Source of the DNA: Lepisosteus oculatus
Lineage: Eukaryota > Chordata > Actinopteri > Semionotiformes > Lepisosteidae
Direction of reading: 5' to 3'
DNA: 64,000 nt
Assembly: GCF_040954835.1 (NCBI RefSeq)
Contig: NC_090711.1
Coordinates: 4,161,501-4,225,500 of the forward strand
A model generated the notes under the pieces. It was not told the DNA's origin. It saw nothing but the letters and a program-made list of their open reading frames with translations, and ran no database searches. Position 1 is the stretch's first letter; each line of letters begins with the position of its first letter. Both the position numbers and the translations under genes were made by a program. This document shows positions 24,023 to 37,200 of this stretch, piece by piece.

Positions 24023-26325
24023 CATTCCAGGCTGGATGAAACTTCTACAGTACCTGTACTCCCCTACACATCATGTTATGCATTTAGTTGAGAATGAACT
24101 ATATATGAAAATTTGTCGGCAAAAACTAATTGAAGTACCTCTTTTGACCCTTGACGTGTATAAATGCAGAATTCCAAAAGCAGAACTGTTCGTTTCAGAG
24201 TGGAGAAAAAAGCAACGCAGATCCGTCTTCAGACTTGGCTTCCCGTTGTTTTGCTTTTAGGGAAGTTCAGAGGTGTCCAGCGCCTTCCGTGTTTGTCTTC
24301 TGTTTTGTTTTTCTGTAAGCTCTGTCACCTTTTCACTGTTGTGGTTTTGTAAAAGTCACTAAAGTTTTCTGATTTTTTTGGATTATTAAATGTTGCTGAA
24401 ATTTAAGAAGTTTTTTAATTATTCTATTACATATCGGAACAGAATATCACGTTCAGGGGTTTAATGGAAACGAAAGACTGGGCACCAGACACAATTTGAA
24501 TATGTATCAATATCTGGTGTTCTGTCTTGAAAGGAAAAGTGCGTTTTATTGCAGTTCTGTGATGTGTTTTTCAACACTTGAGTTCTCAGTACTGAGACAT
24601 GAGGACTACAGTGTATTTGTCTCGGTGTGGTAAATGAGTTGGTCTTTATGAATTGGAAGTCAACAGGGAGTCGTTGGTTGTATACCAGTGACTGAGTGCC
24701 ATTTGTTTAATTTTTTTATATTCTATACAATACCTACTCTAGCATTGTGGATTAGATATTTTGGCAATTCTGAAAACTGTTACATTATTGCACACACAAT
24801 GAAATTGACACTGTTTCTATTAATGTTTTTATTTAAATAAGAGTTTAAATAGTTTGTATCCAATGTCTTTTATTAAAGCTCTCACAGGGTCCCTTATCCA
24901 GGTTCACTTAAATTCTGCTATTCTGTGTGAGGGAAAAAACGTTAAACTTTAATTGTGAACTGGTTTATTTTCTATTTTTAATACGTTTTTATTCCTGATA
25001 AAGGTTCTCAAGATTTTTTTTATAAAATGAATGTTTTTCCTGCAGCACATTTCAGGTATAATGAAGTTCTGCCTCTTTAAATTTTACAACCTTTTAAAGA
25101 AATCTGCAGGAAGTCTGGTGTAAGTGATTGGCTTTTTAGATTGTGAAGACGCCTAACAGGAAGTAATGCAAAGTTTCCGCATAAGGTTATGATGGAGAAA
25201 AATGTTTCAAATTCTCACACATAAAATTGGCGAGAAAGAAATCCAGTACATTTATGTTTTTGGGTATGTTCTTCTGGGTTGCACCACAAAATCACAGCTT
25301 CATTTTAGTTCACCAAGTGTGTGGTTTTATAGTGGCAACAACATCAGTTTCGGAGGCTGTGACCTTCCAGGTAATCTCTAGATTACTTTGATCAATACCT
25401 TGGCAGCAGACTGCATGAAATGAGGCCCGTTTGTGTGAAACGGTTAAAAAATGTGCAACGAATCTGTAAGCTTTTACTATGATTGCAGTACATTCTGACA
25501 TCATCTGCTTTCAGAATAATGGGGTTTCCTAAGAGATCTTGCCTGTTATTCATTCCTGAATTGTCAATTCTTAAAAGTCTGTTTCACAACTTTTTGAAGA
25601 CTGCACTGTGCAGTTTAATTTCTGATTAAATTTAATATTAATCTGGGGGAGATAATGTGAGGGATTTGTTTCCCCTTTTCTAACACTTTGAATCCATGGA
25701 TGAATTGTCTAGCTGAAATACCAGTTACTGCTCATCTTCATAAACAAGCGAAGGGATGTGTATGTATTGTTGGTCTACTTATTTTTTGCACTGAGTCAAG
25801 AAGCTCACCACTATGATGAAAATCAAGGACTTTTTTTTTAGAAATGGCACCTTCTGAAGACCATGGGGTAAATGATCTTTTCAGCAAGATAATGGTGAAG
25901 GAATGTTTTTGTCTTGTTAAGTCCAGAATATAGTAAATGCATTGTCAGAATTATGTAAATATAAATCTGTCACTGGAGTACGTCTCCATTTCTGAATATT
26001 TTTCTGTGCCAATGTCTTCGGACTTCTGTTTCAAGTTGGTTATGGTTTCATCGCATCAGTTTTAGACAGTTTTTATTTGGAAGCATGTGTGAAGGTGGAA
26101 TAAGGAAAGACTGTAAGTAGAACTTTAGAAGTTGCCAAAAACATACAGTAACCAGCCATTGTTGGGATGGGAGTGAATGCAATGGTGCTATTTCTAATTC
26201 CTCTTGTGGCCTTTATGGTTTGTTGTCCTAAGATTCTTGTACACTGTGGACCATGTACCACTATTGGTCTGTCTCTGCAGGGCGTTCTTCTTTTACCAAT
26301 TTGCTGAAGTCGGTTTCTTACGAAC

Positions 26326-26331
26326 AATAAA
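26326..26331 (+). promoter_or_regulatory. Polyadenylation signal, MAPRE1 (probable)
   Basis: AATAAA followed by a T/G-rich stretch (TTGTCTTTGTAATG), about 2.3 kb past the stop. A long 3' UTR is usual for MAPRE1. An earlier ATTAAA at about 24385 could give a short form. Confidence 0.6.
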
Positions 26332-26349
26332 ACTATTTCCACACTGTTG

Positions 26350-28222
26350 AATTGTCTTTGTAATGTTTTATCAGGGGTATTTGCATGGTTTATATTTTGT
26401 ATTTGTTTTTTTGCATGGATCTGTCAAAACAGGTGTTCTAAATCCGTTAACTCATGTCCTTGAATCGATTGCTTTTCTTGTTAGTGAAGAAATGCTGTCT
26501 GCTTGCATCTTTTTATGAAGCCAGTAATTTTCATGTTCTTTAGATCATAGGTCATCTCCAGTCCTGGAGTTGATCCAATCACTTTGGTTTTATAGGTGTC
26601 TCCCCTTAGTGGAGAATCACATTATTCTTGAGCAGTAATATTAGTCCACAATTCAGTTAAGTATAGGGGATGCAGTTAGAAGGTATGGCCCCTATCCTAC
26701 ACATTTTAATTATAAAAATTAAAGATAGATGACAGATTTGTTTTACCCAGTTCTGTTGAATTAAAATGTTTTGGCTTGAGCTGAATCTCAGTAGGCAGCC
26801 CCTATCTTGAGATTTTCCCTTTTTCCATCGATTCCATTTTAAGGTTTTTTGGAAATTGGTAAGCAATTCCTTGTTTTAAAAGTGGAGTATTGCAGTCATG
26901 TTAAAGCATGTGCCTTTTTAGAACTGTACCTCCCTCATTCTGTCTGCTTTTTTATCTACATAAGCTTCCACCTTCTAGATATGCAGCTTTGGAGCTTATA
27001 TCCTTTTTAGTGGTGTGCAACAAGCTATAGAGCTGACAGGTCTCTACCGACTGTCATACTAGTGTTTTGTGTAGCAAACCTCTTTCCAAGTTCCGTGTCG
27101 TATAGTGTTTGCTTCCTCTTTGTGGCACGAGCCGGAAGTTTACTGTTGTCAGTTTAGTCAGTCCTTTATCTCGGGTTACCCAGGATAGTCAAGCCTGTTC
27201 AAGCAGGCTTTTGCTGTGGATGAAATGAGATTTTGCTGAAATGGAGATTCCTGTTAGGTGCTTGTGGATAAGTATATGATTGTTCTTTTCTCACCATGTA
27301 ATAGAATACGGACGACTCGCATACGTGTTCATTCTCATTTAACCCAGTGCCGGCCCGAGGAGGACAGGCTCCCTCTTTCGAGCCTTGGTTCCTCTCAAGG
27401 TTTCTTCCTACTTTAGTCTACTAGGGAGTTTTTCCTTGCCACTGTTGCCTTAGGCTTGATCACTGGAGGTTCAGGCCCTGGAACCTGTAAAGCTGCTTTG
27501 TGACCATTGTAAAAAGTGCTATGCAAATAAACCTGGGTTGAATAAGTACATCCAAAATGATAGCATTAACTGCTTTTCTAGAAATGCTCAAACGTGTTAA
27601 TGGGTGTTGCATGCACCCCCTTGTTGTGTAGAAGAAAGTTTTCATATGAAAATTCAAATAGTTCTTCCCAAAGATGAGAATTCAAGGTAAGGAGGAACTC
27701 TGTAAGACAGTGATCTCAAAAGGCAGCATGTGTTTGGACTTATGCAACAGCTGCATATTGACTCAAGATAAGTATTAACTTTCTCAGTGTTATTCTGATG
27801 GCTAATAATCCCAACATGACATTGTAAGCACTCAGGCTAAACCTTTGCTTGAACAAAGACATTTGTTACATACTGTGGCAAGCTCAGTCCTTCATATAGA
27901 GTGTCACAAAATACTGTGCAGTGCAAAGACATCTTAAATTATTTTTCCCGTGCGATATGCATAAAGCAACATTCATATAAGAAAAGATGTCATACAATAT
28001 CCACTTAAAAGAAAAAATGTGGTTAAAAATGCAGGTTCCAGTGTTTTGAATTACCCCTTGCCATAAAACAAACATTAAATCCTTTAGTCTAGTCTGTGAG
28101 ATCATCAGGGAGGATGAATTATGATTAGATGACATCATAATAAAGGAACATTCTATGAAATTACCAGCCCTCTTTCAAGTGGAAAATGTAAGTGCCGAGA
28201 GCTCTGAAAGGACACTATAAAA
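26350..28222. other. MAPRE1-EFCAB8 intergenic region
   Basis: AT-rich DNA with one repeat (27340-27545). The EFCAB8 promoter should lie near its 3' end, but there is no CpG-rich stretch, which fits a tissue-restricted promoter. No exon is supported. Confidence 0.6.
27340..27545 (+). repeat. Dispersed repeat tail
   Basis: Blocks such as CTCTCAAGGTTTCTTCCT, GGGAGTTTTTCCTTGCCACT and GCTTTGTGACCATTGTAAAA, ending in AAATAAACCTGGGTTGAAT, resemble a very common fish interspersed repeat 3' end. The AATAAA inside is part of the repeat and is not used as evidence of a gene end. Confidence 0.65.
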
Positions 28223-31200
28223 ATGAAAAAGAAAGAAACGCAAGAAATCCTGATAAAGGGTAGCACATCTGTGAATGCCAGTAACGCAAATGTGAAGGTA
28301 GCTAAGCAGTCCTCTTCAGTAGCATGGTAAGTTTCTTTTGTCATAAGTTATTGTGTTGCCAGTTGTGAGTCTTCATACATGTTAAAAAATATATTTAATT
28401 TGTACTGTACAGTATACTGTATGTTTACAATACTCTATATTATACAGTGTATAGAAATGATAAAAAATCATTTTTATATTTGTAGGGCGAACTCGGAGAC
28501 TGATAAAAACAAGCAGACTGCAACACAGGTATAGTACAGATGGCAAATGCACTGTTTTGCTAAAAAAAAACGTTTTTGTTTAATATAAGCTGGATATGGT
28601 TCAAAGTTTCATTTGCTACTTCTAGGTAGCTTCTCAAACGTTTTAGGACAAATGTAATGCAGTCTTGTATATATATTCACTCTAAATAGCTACACTTTTT
28701 CTGTTTTGATGTTGTAACTCACTAACTATAACTATGAATAGTAACTGATGAATAGTAAATCAGATATTGATTGTAGTGAACACTTGCAGTTTCTCTTGAC
28801 GCGGAGAGGGAACAGATCTTCTGAACTAACTTATTTAAAGCATGGAACATTGGAACACTGAATCCAGAATCCTTCCCTCTATCTATGTATTTATAATGTC
28901 TTTATCCAGAACAGGGAGTATCCAATCTCAGCAAGCAACAGGCATAAGGCACCCTGGATGGGATGCCAGTCTGTTGTAGAGCAGATACACAGACACCCAC
29001 CATCAATTTTCCCCAAAAGCCAGTTAACCTACCAGTGTGTCTTTTGACTGTGGAAGGAAACCCACATTTACGTGGGGAGAACATACAAGCTCCACACAGA
29101 TAGCAGCCCAGTAATTGAACCCAGAGCCCCAGCACTTCAAAGCAGTAATTCTAGCCACAGTGACACTGCACCACCCTACTACAGAATCCTTGTTGGCCCA
29201 AACTGTGTTCCTCCAGTATAGAAACACTGATGTGCAACCTGTTAACCATCTCTAATCCGTTCCGCTCTGGAGACAATGACCCTGAGCAAATTCCCTGTTC
29301 CTTTCCAGCTGCTTTACGTTCAAAGCCCATTGCTCATTTGCTGTTGACTTGCACCCTGTGCTTCACATTTCCCACAGCAGCCAGCTGGCGCCCCAGCGGA
29401 GAAGCCAGCGAAGGAGGGCGAGATGTCGGCAGAGGAGAGGCAGACGCAGGGCCGCGTGGAGGACCAGATCAACAACGAGCACCTCCAGCGCATTGAACGC
29501 ATGTTCCGCGAGGCTGATACAGACGGGGGCGGAGGCCAGTAACCGAATCGTGGAGATTCTTAAAGGCCTTCTAACATATGGATATGTACTGAAGACCTGG
29601 TTAAAAAAAAAAGACGTTTCAAAGCATTCACGAGTTAATAGGGTTAGTCAGCGCAGTTGTACCAATGCTGAATTATAAAAGGTAAATAATAGAACCCCAC
29701 CCTCCCCAAAGAACATGAGTATCAAGCAAAGGGAAAAGGGAAATGAGGTACAATTCTGTCTTGATCTGTTACGATAATAAAGCATTATAGCTTGCCTTCC
29801 TCCTAAAATGTCCTTTTTGATTTAACTTTGCAGGCTTGGACATGGAGGAGTTTCGAGATGCCATGAAGAAGATTATGGGCGAGGTGGATGATGAGGACCT
29901 GGACATCATCTTCATGAAAGTGGACACTAACTGTGATGGCAATGTGGACTGGGTGAGCGGGTCACAGAGCTGCCTTTCGAAACATGCCTGAACGGAAATT
30001 CATATTTTAGCTATCTCTAGAAAGCAGCCAAAGATCAGCAAGCAAAGCATTGTGGTTCACTGGGAGACCATAAAATCCTGATGAACCGTTCAAGAAAAGC
30101 AATTCGATTTGCCTTGAAAAAGATTTTATCGCTCAGCTGCAGACCTTTAAATTTTGGATTGTTAGTTGACCAGGGACTGGATGCCAGCAATTTTTTTATG
30201 ATCTTTAAAATGCTGTTGATAGTGTCACATAATAGGAGCCACCTGAGCCCTCTGTTAAGTGCAGACTGATCCTTAATAGGCAGGCTGCTTGAAAGTTTGA
30301 ATAGTTCGAATAGTTTTTAGGATAGAACTGTTTTTGCTCCTTTATATTGAAATTCAAACCTCTCTGTCCATCTCCACTGTGACCCCAAAGATGTTCATGC
30401 AGCTTAGTTGAGTATTATTCCTTCACTTTGGGCTTTGAAATAAATTATATCGTATAACATTCAGGCTCTGTGAATCTTACAGCAGTTCATGCACAGACTG
30501 TCTCAGCGACAGAGAAGGCTCGTAACTACAGCTGGCACAGAAAGGCCCTTGTACATAATTGATATAAATAACTTCTTCCCAGAAAGGACTTGACCAGAGG
30601 GAATACTCATGTTTTGCCGGAGTCAATGGGATGTTGATAAACAGTATGGATGAAGGTCTTTGATAGCGGCAGGCATGGGGCTTAACATTACTTCCTCACA
30701 TCTCCGGCCTGCACTTTCAGCCTGTGCTCCCTGTCCGTGTGGTGTTTGCATGTTCTTCCTGTGGTTGTGTCTGGATGCCCCATTTTCCTCCTGCCTCCCA
30801 AAGACAGGCAAGCTATCTATGACAGGACGCTTGAAATTGTCCCTTCCCAAAGCTTGAACCACAAAATGTGAACCTCTCATCAGAACCCAGACTAGAAAAA
30901 AAAAGACAGATTAGAGCTATGATGCAGAAATTGTACCATCCCTTCATTTAAATTAGGTGCTTTGAACAATATAGCCTCACATGAACCTGAAAGAAATATG
31001 GGATCAGTTGTAAAGGAGGTGGTGGGTTTTTAACTTGATTTTATGCCTTTTTTCCAGCTTTCCAGGGTGTGAATGTGTGTGGTGCTGTGGATGGGTGTTT
31101 TCTAAAGCAGAGTGACTTTTTATAAATTAGTAGGATGGCTCAAGGTTCTCTCCCACCTCCCAGTAGCCCTGCCATCCCCACATCAAGTACAGATTTCACA

Positions 31201-34200
31201 CTGAAGCAGTTTTTCTCACGTCCCTGCTCTTGCACCTGTGTTTCCAGGATGAGTACCTGAACTACATGCTGCTGGAGTACCGGGAGAAGGATTCCCTTCA
31301 GCAGCAGACCAGACCCCTGTACTTCCCCAAGCCACTGAAGATCGTCCCTGTGTAAGGCAGCCCTCTCGGCAGTGACAGTGTTATCTCTTCCTGTAAATGT
31401 ATCCTAAACACCAGGCGAAACTACACTCTCCCTCCCTGGGACGTGTGCTGAAGCAGGAGCAGGGGTTGAAACCAGAAGTGGGGTGCTGGAATGCCAGCTC
31501 TCTGGGTGTGTTTCCAGTCTAAAAAAGTGGGAAGCTGTTGATGGAAAAGCGGAAAAGCATTCTGTTTTGCCCAAAAATGCAATCTGTCATTCATTTATGA
31601 CCCAGTTCTTTCACAGATAGGTCACTGAATTATATTTCCCAAGAAAGACCTCTCAAATGTTTTTTAAAACTCTCTTTGGCTTCTAGATTAATTGGTTTCA
31701 AGAGCTGCTGAGTAGCGGTTCTGCTTTAAATCTGCCAAAACAGCAATCCTCTTTGTCTCCTGCACTTTCAGGATTTTAGCTATTGGCTGCTTCGCCCTTA
31801 TTATTAAATTGTTTAATTATTATAATAATAATGTTATAATAATGTAAAAATTATTCATATTTTGACTGAGACTTTCAAAATACAATTTTTACTGAAAGTT
31901 TTGGTTCAGTTCAATACAGTTACGTCTTCAGCTCCAGGATCCCTGCACAGGGTTTGAATGCATGAGTCCAGTGCTAACATCTGCCCCTGTTCCTTATTAT
32001 TCCGCCTCTGTTTCTGTGGTAATGAAGGGTTAACAGGAACAAAATATGGATGCTGACGTTATTCTGAATTACTTAACCTTGTTAGTACAGACGAAGTAGC
32101 GATGGACTGGTTTCATTACCAGAACATCCTCAGAGTGGTTTAGCTCATCCTTCTGATTCTGTTATTCATTAGCAACTAACAAAGTAAATTGATCAATTTG
32201 TGCTGGTCTTTGATTCTCAGTCTCTGGCTCTAAGAGAGCTTTGCAGGCTGTGACAGGCCAGTGGATGTTGTAACAGTACAGTATGTGTTACAGTAGGTAC
32301 AGCTGATGGTGCCACCACCCAGTCAGTTCAGCTCATAACACAGCTTCAGTTTAACATATTTAAATGTTTTATAGTTGTTTCAGATTCTTAAGTTCATTTT
32401 ACTTTGTATGGTCTGAGCCCTGAGGCTGTGGTAAGTAATCTGGCTTTTGATGTTGGCGTGCATAGCATTTATTTCGTCTTCCTGAATGGGCTAAGTCTGT
32501 TTTGACAGCAGTGTAATAGGTGTGTTCCTACACTCTGGCAAAGACTGACTTTTTTTGTTATGGAGTTAAAAGGGTTTCCATGTATCTCTTAAATAATTAA
32601 ATAGTAAATCTGGTTCTACAGCACAGCCTTTCTGTTCCATCTGTGATAGTGCTGGCAGCTGAGTCCCAAGAAAAGATGTTAACACACTGTAACCCCCAGT
32701 TATCTTGCTGAGGAGACACTTATGTTCTGGATAATCTCTTGTGGAATTAAAAGTTATGTACATAGGATTTAATAGATTTATATCCTGCTTTTTAAAAAAA
32801 TATTATAGAAAGAACAGCCCGGCCCAATTTCATTTTGTAGTCTGGTCAGTTTTGTAATACGAACTGTGTTCTTAGCTATTTCCAGCCTATTGCAGAAGTT
32901 CACAGTCCCATATTTATGATACTGGCTGTTATCAAAGCAGAGAAAATGCTATTGTTGTGTAGAACAATTTCATCTACAACATAATCAGCAGTAGAAGCCT
33001 GACCTTTGCAATACATTTCCTATGCAAATCCATAATTGGACTAAATGAATCAGGCTGTGGGGGACTTCAGACGTCCGAACAGAAATGCTGCCATTATTTT
33101 GCTATTTTTAGCAAATCTTCTAAATGGTGATCAAATCAAGACCATTCAGCAATGCTTTTAATGGGAATATGATTTCACTCCAGTGGGAGGCTCTGTGCTC
33201 TCATTGGCTGAGATTTTCCCTTGGGTTGGGGGGGAGGACTGTCTTCTCTCCAGTAGGGATAAGGGTGATTGTGTGTGCATGAGCACAGATAGTGTGGCCT
33301 GAATGTCTAATAAACCTCTTTCAATGATGAGTCACTTCTCTGGAAATGCAGCACCCTCCCCCTCCCTCCTCACCCCAGTTTGCAGTGGAGTCGCGATTAA
33401 TGACTCAGTAAGGAGCATGGCTCATGTAGCTATGCATGCATTATTCAGACAAATTCCAGTGTATCGGCTCAATAAATGAATGAATGTGTTCCACTACAAG
33501 CATGATCCAGTACAGAGCTGTATGCCAACTATAACATAATTCCTGTTCGTCCACTACAAGCATCTGTATTTCCGTGTGTGTGTTTGGGTAACTTTGACAT
33601 TATATGGCTTCTGTCTTTTTCCATCCAGACATTTAGCTCCTCATACCAATGGAAGCCCTGTTAATGTGTTTACCAGTTAAAGGAGCATCTGTACATGTGT
33701 TATTCAGGCAGAGGTCCAAGTAAACTAAGCTGAGGCTTAAGAGGCACATGTCCCTAAACAAACAGATTGCGAGATGAAGCCAGAGATGTGTGTCTGCAGC
33801 ACCACAGGGGTCACATTCTGACTGAACATGTGCTATTATCTCTCTGAATCACTATATGATATAGTATTAAAGTCAGCATTAGTATGGACATATGGGTTGA
33901 CTCATTACACTCTTGTGCCATAGATTGGTTCCATGTTTTCCATACGTTACCATTTGGATAATGATTGGAGCACTAGAGTCATGGTCAAACTGCCAGTTAA
34001 AGAGCTAACGAGAGCTATACTGTTTCCTGGTGAGTTCAAATGACTGGGGTTTGCTGGGAGAGTCATTACTGCTACCTCCTCCCTGTGTGTGAGTGTGTTT
34101 GCCTGGCTTGGCCCTGCCTGACACTGGCTCTTGTGTCTTTAGGGCTCATTGTGAGGTGATAGTGCGGCTACAGTTCTATCCTTTCCAGACACCCCAGGCA

Positions 34201-37200
34201 GACAAGAAGGATTCTGGCGAGCAGAGTGGGCTCCCCAAGGCACGGACCCAGCTGGGCCGCTACCTCTCCATCAGCCGGGATGGAATCCTGTACTACTGGA
34301 GCGAGAGATTCAAGCTACTCCGGACTGTCAATGTGAGGCCGCGGGCAGACCCTCACGGGCCCATTGTGTTCCCACACACCACTACTTAAAAACACAACCG
34401 GATGATCCTCTAGGGATCCAGAGCTTGAAACCTAAGCTTGGAAATATGTTTTCGGTGTATTTGTAATCCTAATTGAATTTAAGAGCAGAGCCTGTGTGTT
34501 GCTGATGTGATTATGTGTGGGGAAGGAGGCTGAAGTGGGGCAGGAAGTGTCTACCCTTGTGAGCGCTGGCCTTGGGCGCTGAAGTGTCTGCTGCGTTTCA
34601 GCTGGACACTCTGAGGCGCAGCCATGCCCATCCCATCTGGGTGACCGACATGATCTGCCTGAGCAACTTGAACCTGCTGGCCATCTCCTCCACCGGCCGA
34701 GACGTGGGTGTGTATGTCAGTGACCACAGCACTGCACTCCTTCTCTGTGTAATGCATTGTGTGGTGATGTTTTGAACACTTTGTAGGTGCAAGGACAGAG
34801 CAGTGAGTTAGAATATCTGTCAGCTGGCAGATCTGTTTCATAAGGTCACCAGACTATATTCGATTTTATTTTTGAGAAACAGCTCAAGATGGTTACAAAA
34901 CTAATGAATGACTGAGCAAGAACGCTTTGTGATTGAGTGTGGCACGTGTTAAACATTCTTAAGTGTAACCTTGTAAGAGATCATGCACTGGTTAATTTGA
35001 AATGTGATGAAAGACAAATGAAGAATGCACTTTATTTATTTTTTTTAACATCAGAATTCTACGACATCAGTGCCAGCAAATGTGACATTGTCTTTTCCCT
35101 CACTGGGCTGGACAGCTACATTCTAGTTATGGACTACTGGTAGGTACCAATCTGCATGAGTAAAACAGGGTGTTCTGTTATCTGTGCTACTCATTTCTTA
35201 CCTGACGTTAAGCATGTCAGATCAAGGATGACTTCATTCTCTCTGTATTCACTGTCTACAGTAGCTCTCATAATGGATTATCCTGGTTGCAGCCAAATAC
35301 CAAACTATACTCATATATTCCAGAAATTACTCCACGTGATTTTATTTCAGTATTCAAATTTCTGAATTAAGGAAATCATAATGGTTCCAACTGAGAGGAG
35401 GCCATTCTGCTTTTATGGTAGGCCATAGCAAATAGATCCAAGGAACTCACTGCACTGATTCCTGAAAGAGCCCAGGGTGTTGACTTCAACAACATACAGT
35501 AGCTGGATAGTGTTTCCATACTCCCACAATCCTAAAGGATATAGATCAGCCTCCTGTTATCGATTTTAAATGCATTTCCAGAGCTCCCACGTTCTCTAGT
35601 TTGTCTTTCTCTGCTGAGTAGGGTGATATTCATGAACGTATTGGAAATGGTATATAAGATAGGGCTGGGCTGTATTATTTGCTGATGAGCTGCAGTGCAG
35701 AATCGTCTGGGCAGACCAGGGTCTGGTGGGCTTGAGCAATCCAGGACAGCTTTGGTTTGCCTTGCATCAGTGCCCGTGAGCTTGCACTACTGATAATGAG
35801 AGGTGCATCACTCCTCCTGAAGATTTCAGGAAGGTAGAGCAGCCAGAGGTTTAAATTGGATAATGTGGTATACATTAATGACTCGTGTGAGAAACAATAA
35901 AGGAGCTGTGTAAGAAGACAGTCAGAACAAATGTTCTTGACTATCAAAAACATAAGTGAGAGAACCAAGGTCAGAGAAGCTGAAAATCATAGGCAGTATG
36001 CCACATCCCCTTATCTACCCTGAGAAACATAACTTCACTTGTATATAAGCTGCTAAAAACATGCATTCTGTAGCTATCTATTCTGTAGCTGCAATGTAAA
36101 AGTTTTAGGTTTACAATTCTTCTGGGTCGATCGAAACTTGGGGAGTGAAAGGCAGTTGAACTGTCTTTGAAGCAGCTGCAGGAAATAAACATAGTGTGCA
36201 GTTCTGTACTTCTCTTGTCCTGAGCTTTGTCCTTTTTATCACTACAGCTCCATCAGTGTTGAGTCCTCTCTTGGACAAGCGTAAAATGGCAAGTGGCTTG
36301 TCTGGGGGGTGTTCTGGAGGAAAACGCACACTGTCCCCAACCTTTTCATCACTGTTCGAGGCTTATAGTAGAGTTGATGAATGATTCAGGATAACAGAAA
36401 GGGTGTAAAAGTTTATATTATTTGTTGTTTTTAGGTCTGATGGGAAAAAAGGTGTGTTTTCCATGGGTGATGCAGGAGGCAGTATTTCAGTCTTCATATC
36501 TTCAGACGTTATCCGGTATGGACTCTTCAGCACTCTGAACAGCACCTCTAAAACAGGTACAGTCTGTCACGGATGTCCAAAGGGACTAACCGTGGGGAGC
36601 AGGAGAGCGGAAAAAGACCCATATGCATAGTGGCGAGACGGGAAAAAGGCCCGGGCTCATTAGTGCAAAGAGTTCAGGAATGCCGTATAGAAACCTATGC
36701 CCTCAGGGAGCGGACGTGGGGCGCCCTGGTGCTAGGCGGGTCTCAGGACATCCGAACGTCAATGCTGAGCGAGGACAGAGTGCAAGACCCGGAAATATAT
36801 AGCCCAAGGGAAAGAGAGGGACAGGAAGGACAGCAGACTGGAAACTAGGGACAGGACAGAGAAGGAGCGCCCTCTGGCTGCAGAGGGCGTGACAAGTCTC
36901 TGCCCAGGACAGCTGACCATTCCAAGAAAAATCTAATAATATCGACTGATTTCCCTAGCAGTTTGCATCAATCCTGTGTGATAGTGAGGTGTCTAGGAAA
37001 GATATTCGTTGGGTGGGTTTGTTTAATCAATTTAAAGTTAATAAGTAGTTTTTTATCTAATCTATCAAAATTGCACACATACATTTTTGGGGTTTTGTTT
37101 AAAATTATTTTGTGGTGGTGTACGTTCTGAATAAGATCCATGGAAGTGGAAATTGCTTGAGGAGTTCCTGGCAAAATAATGTCAGGAACCACATTAGTAA

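Noticed and set aside
36573-36848. 91-codon open frame in EFCAB8 intron
   Set aside because: It coincides with the MITE at 36565-36894 and has no homology to a known protein.
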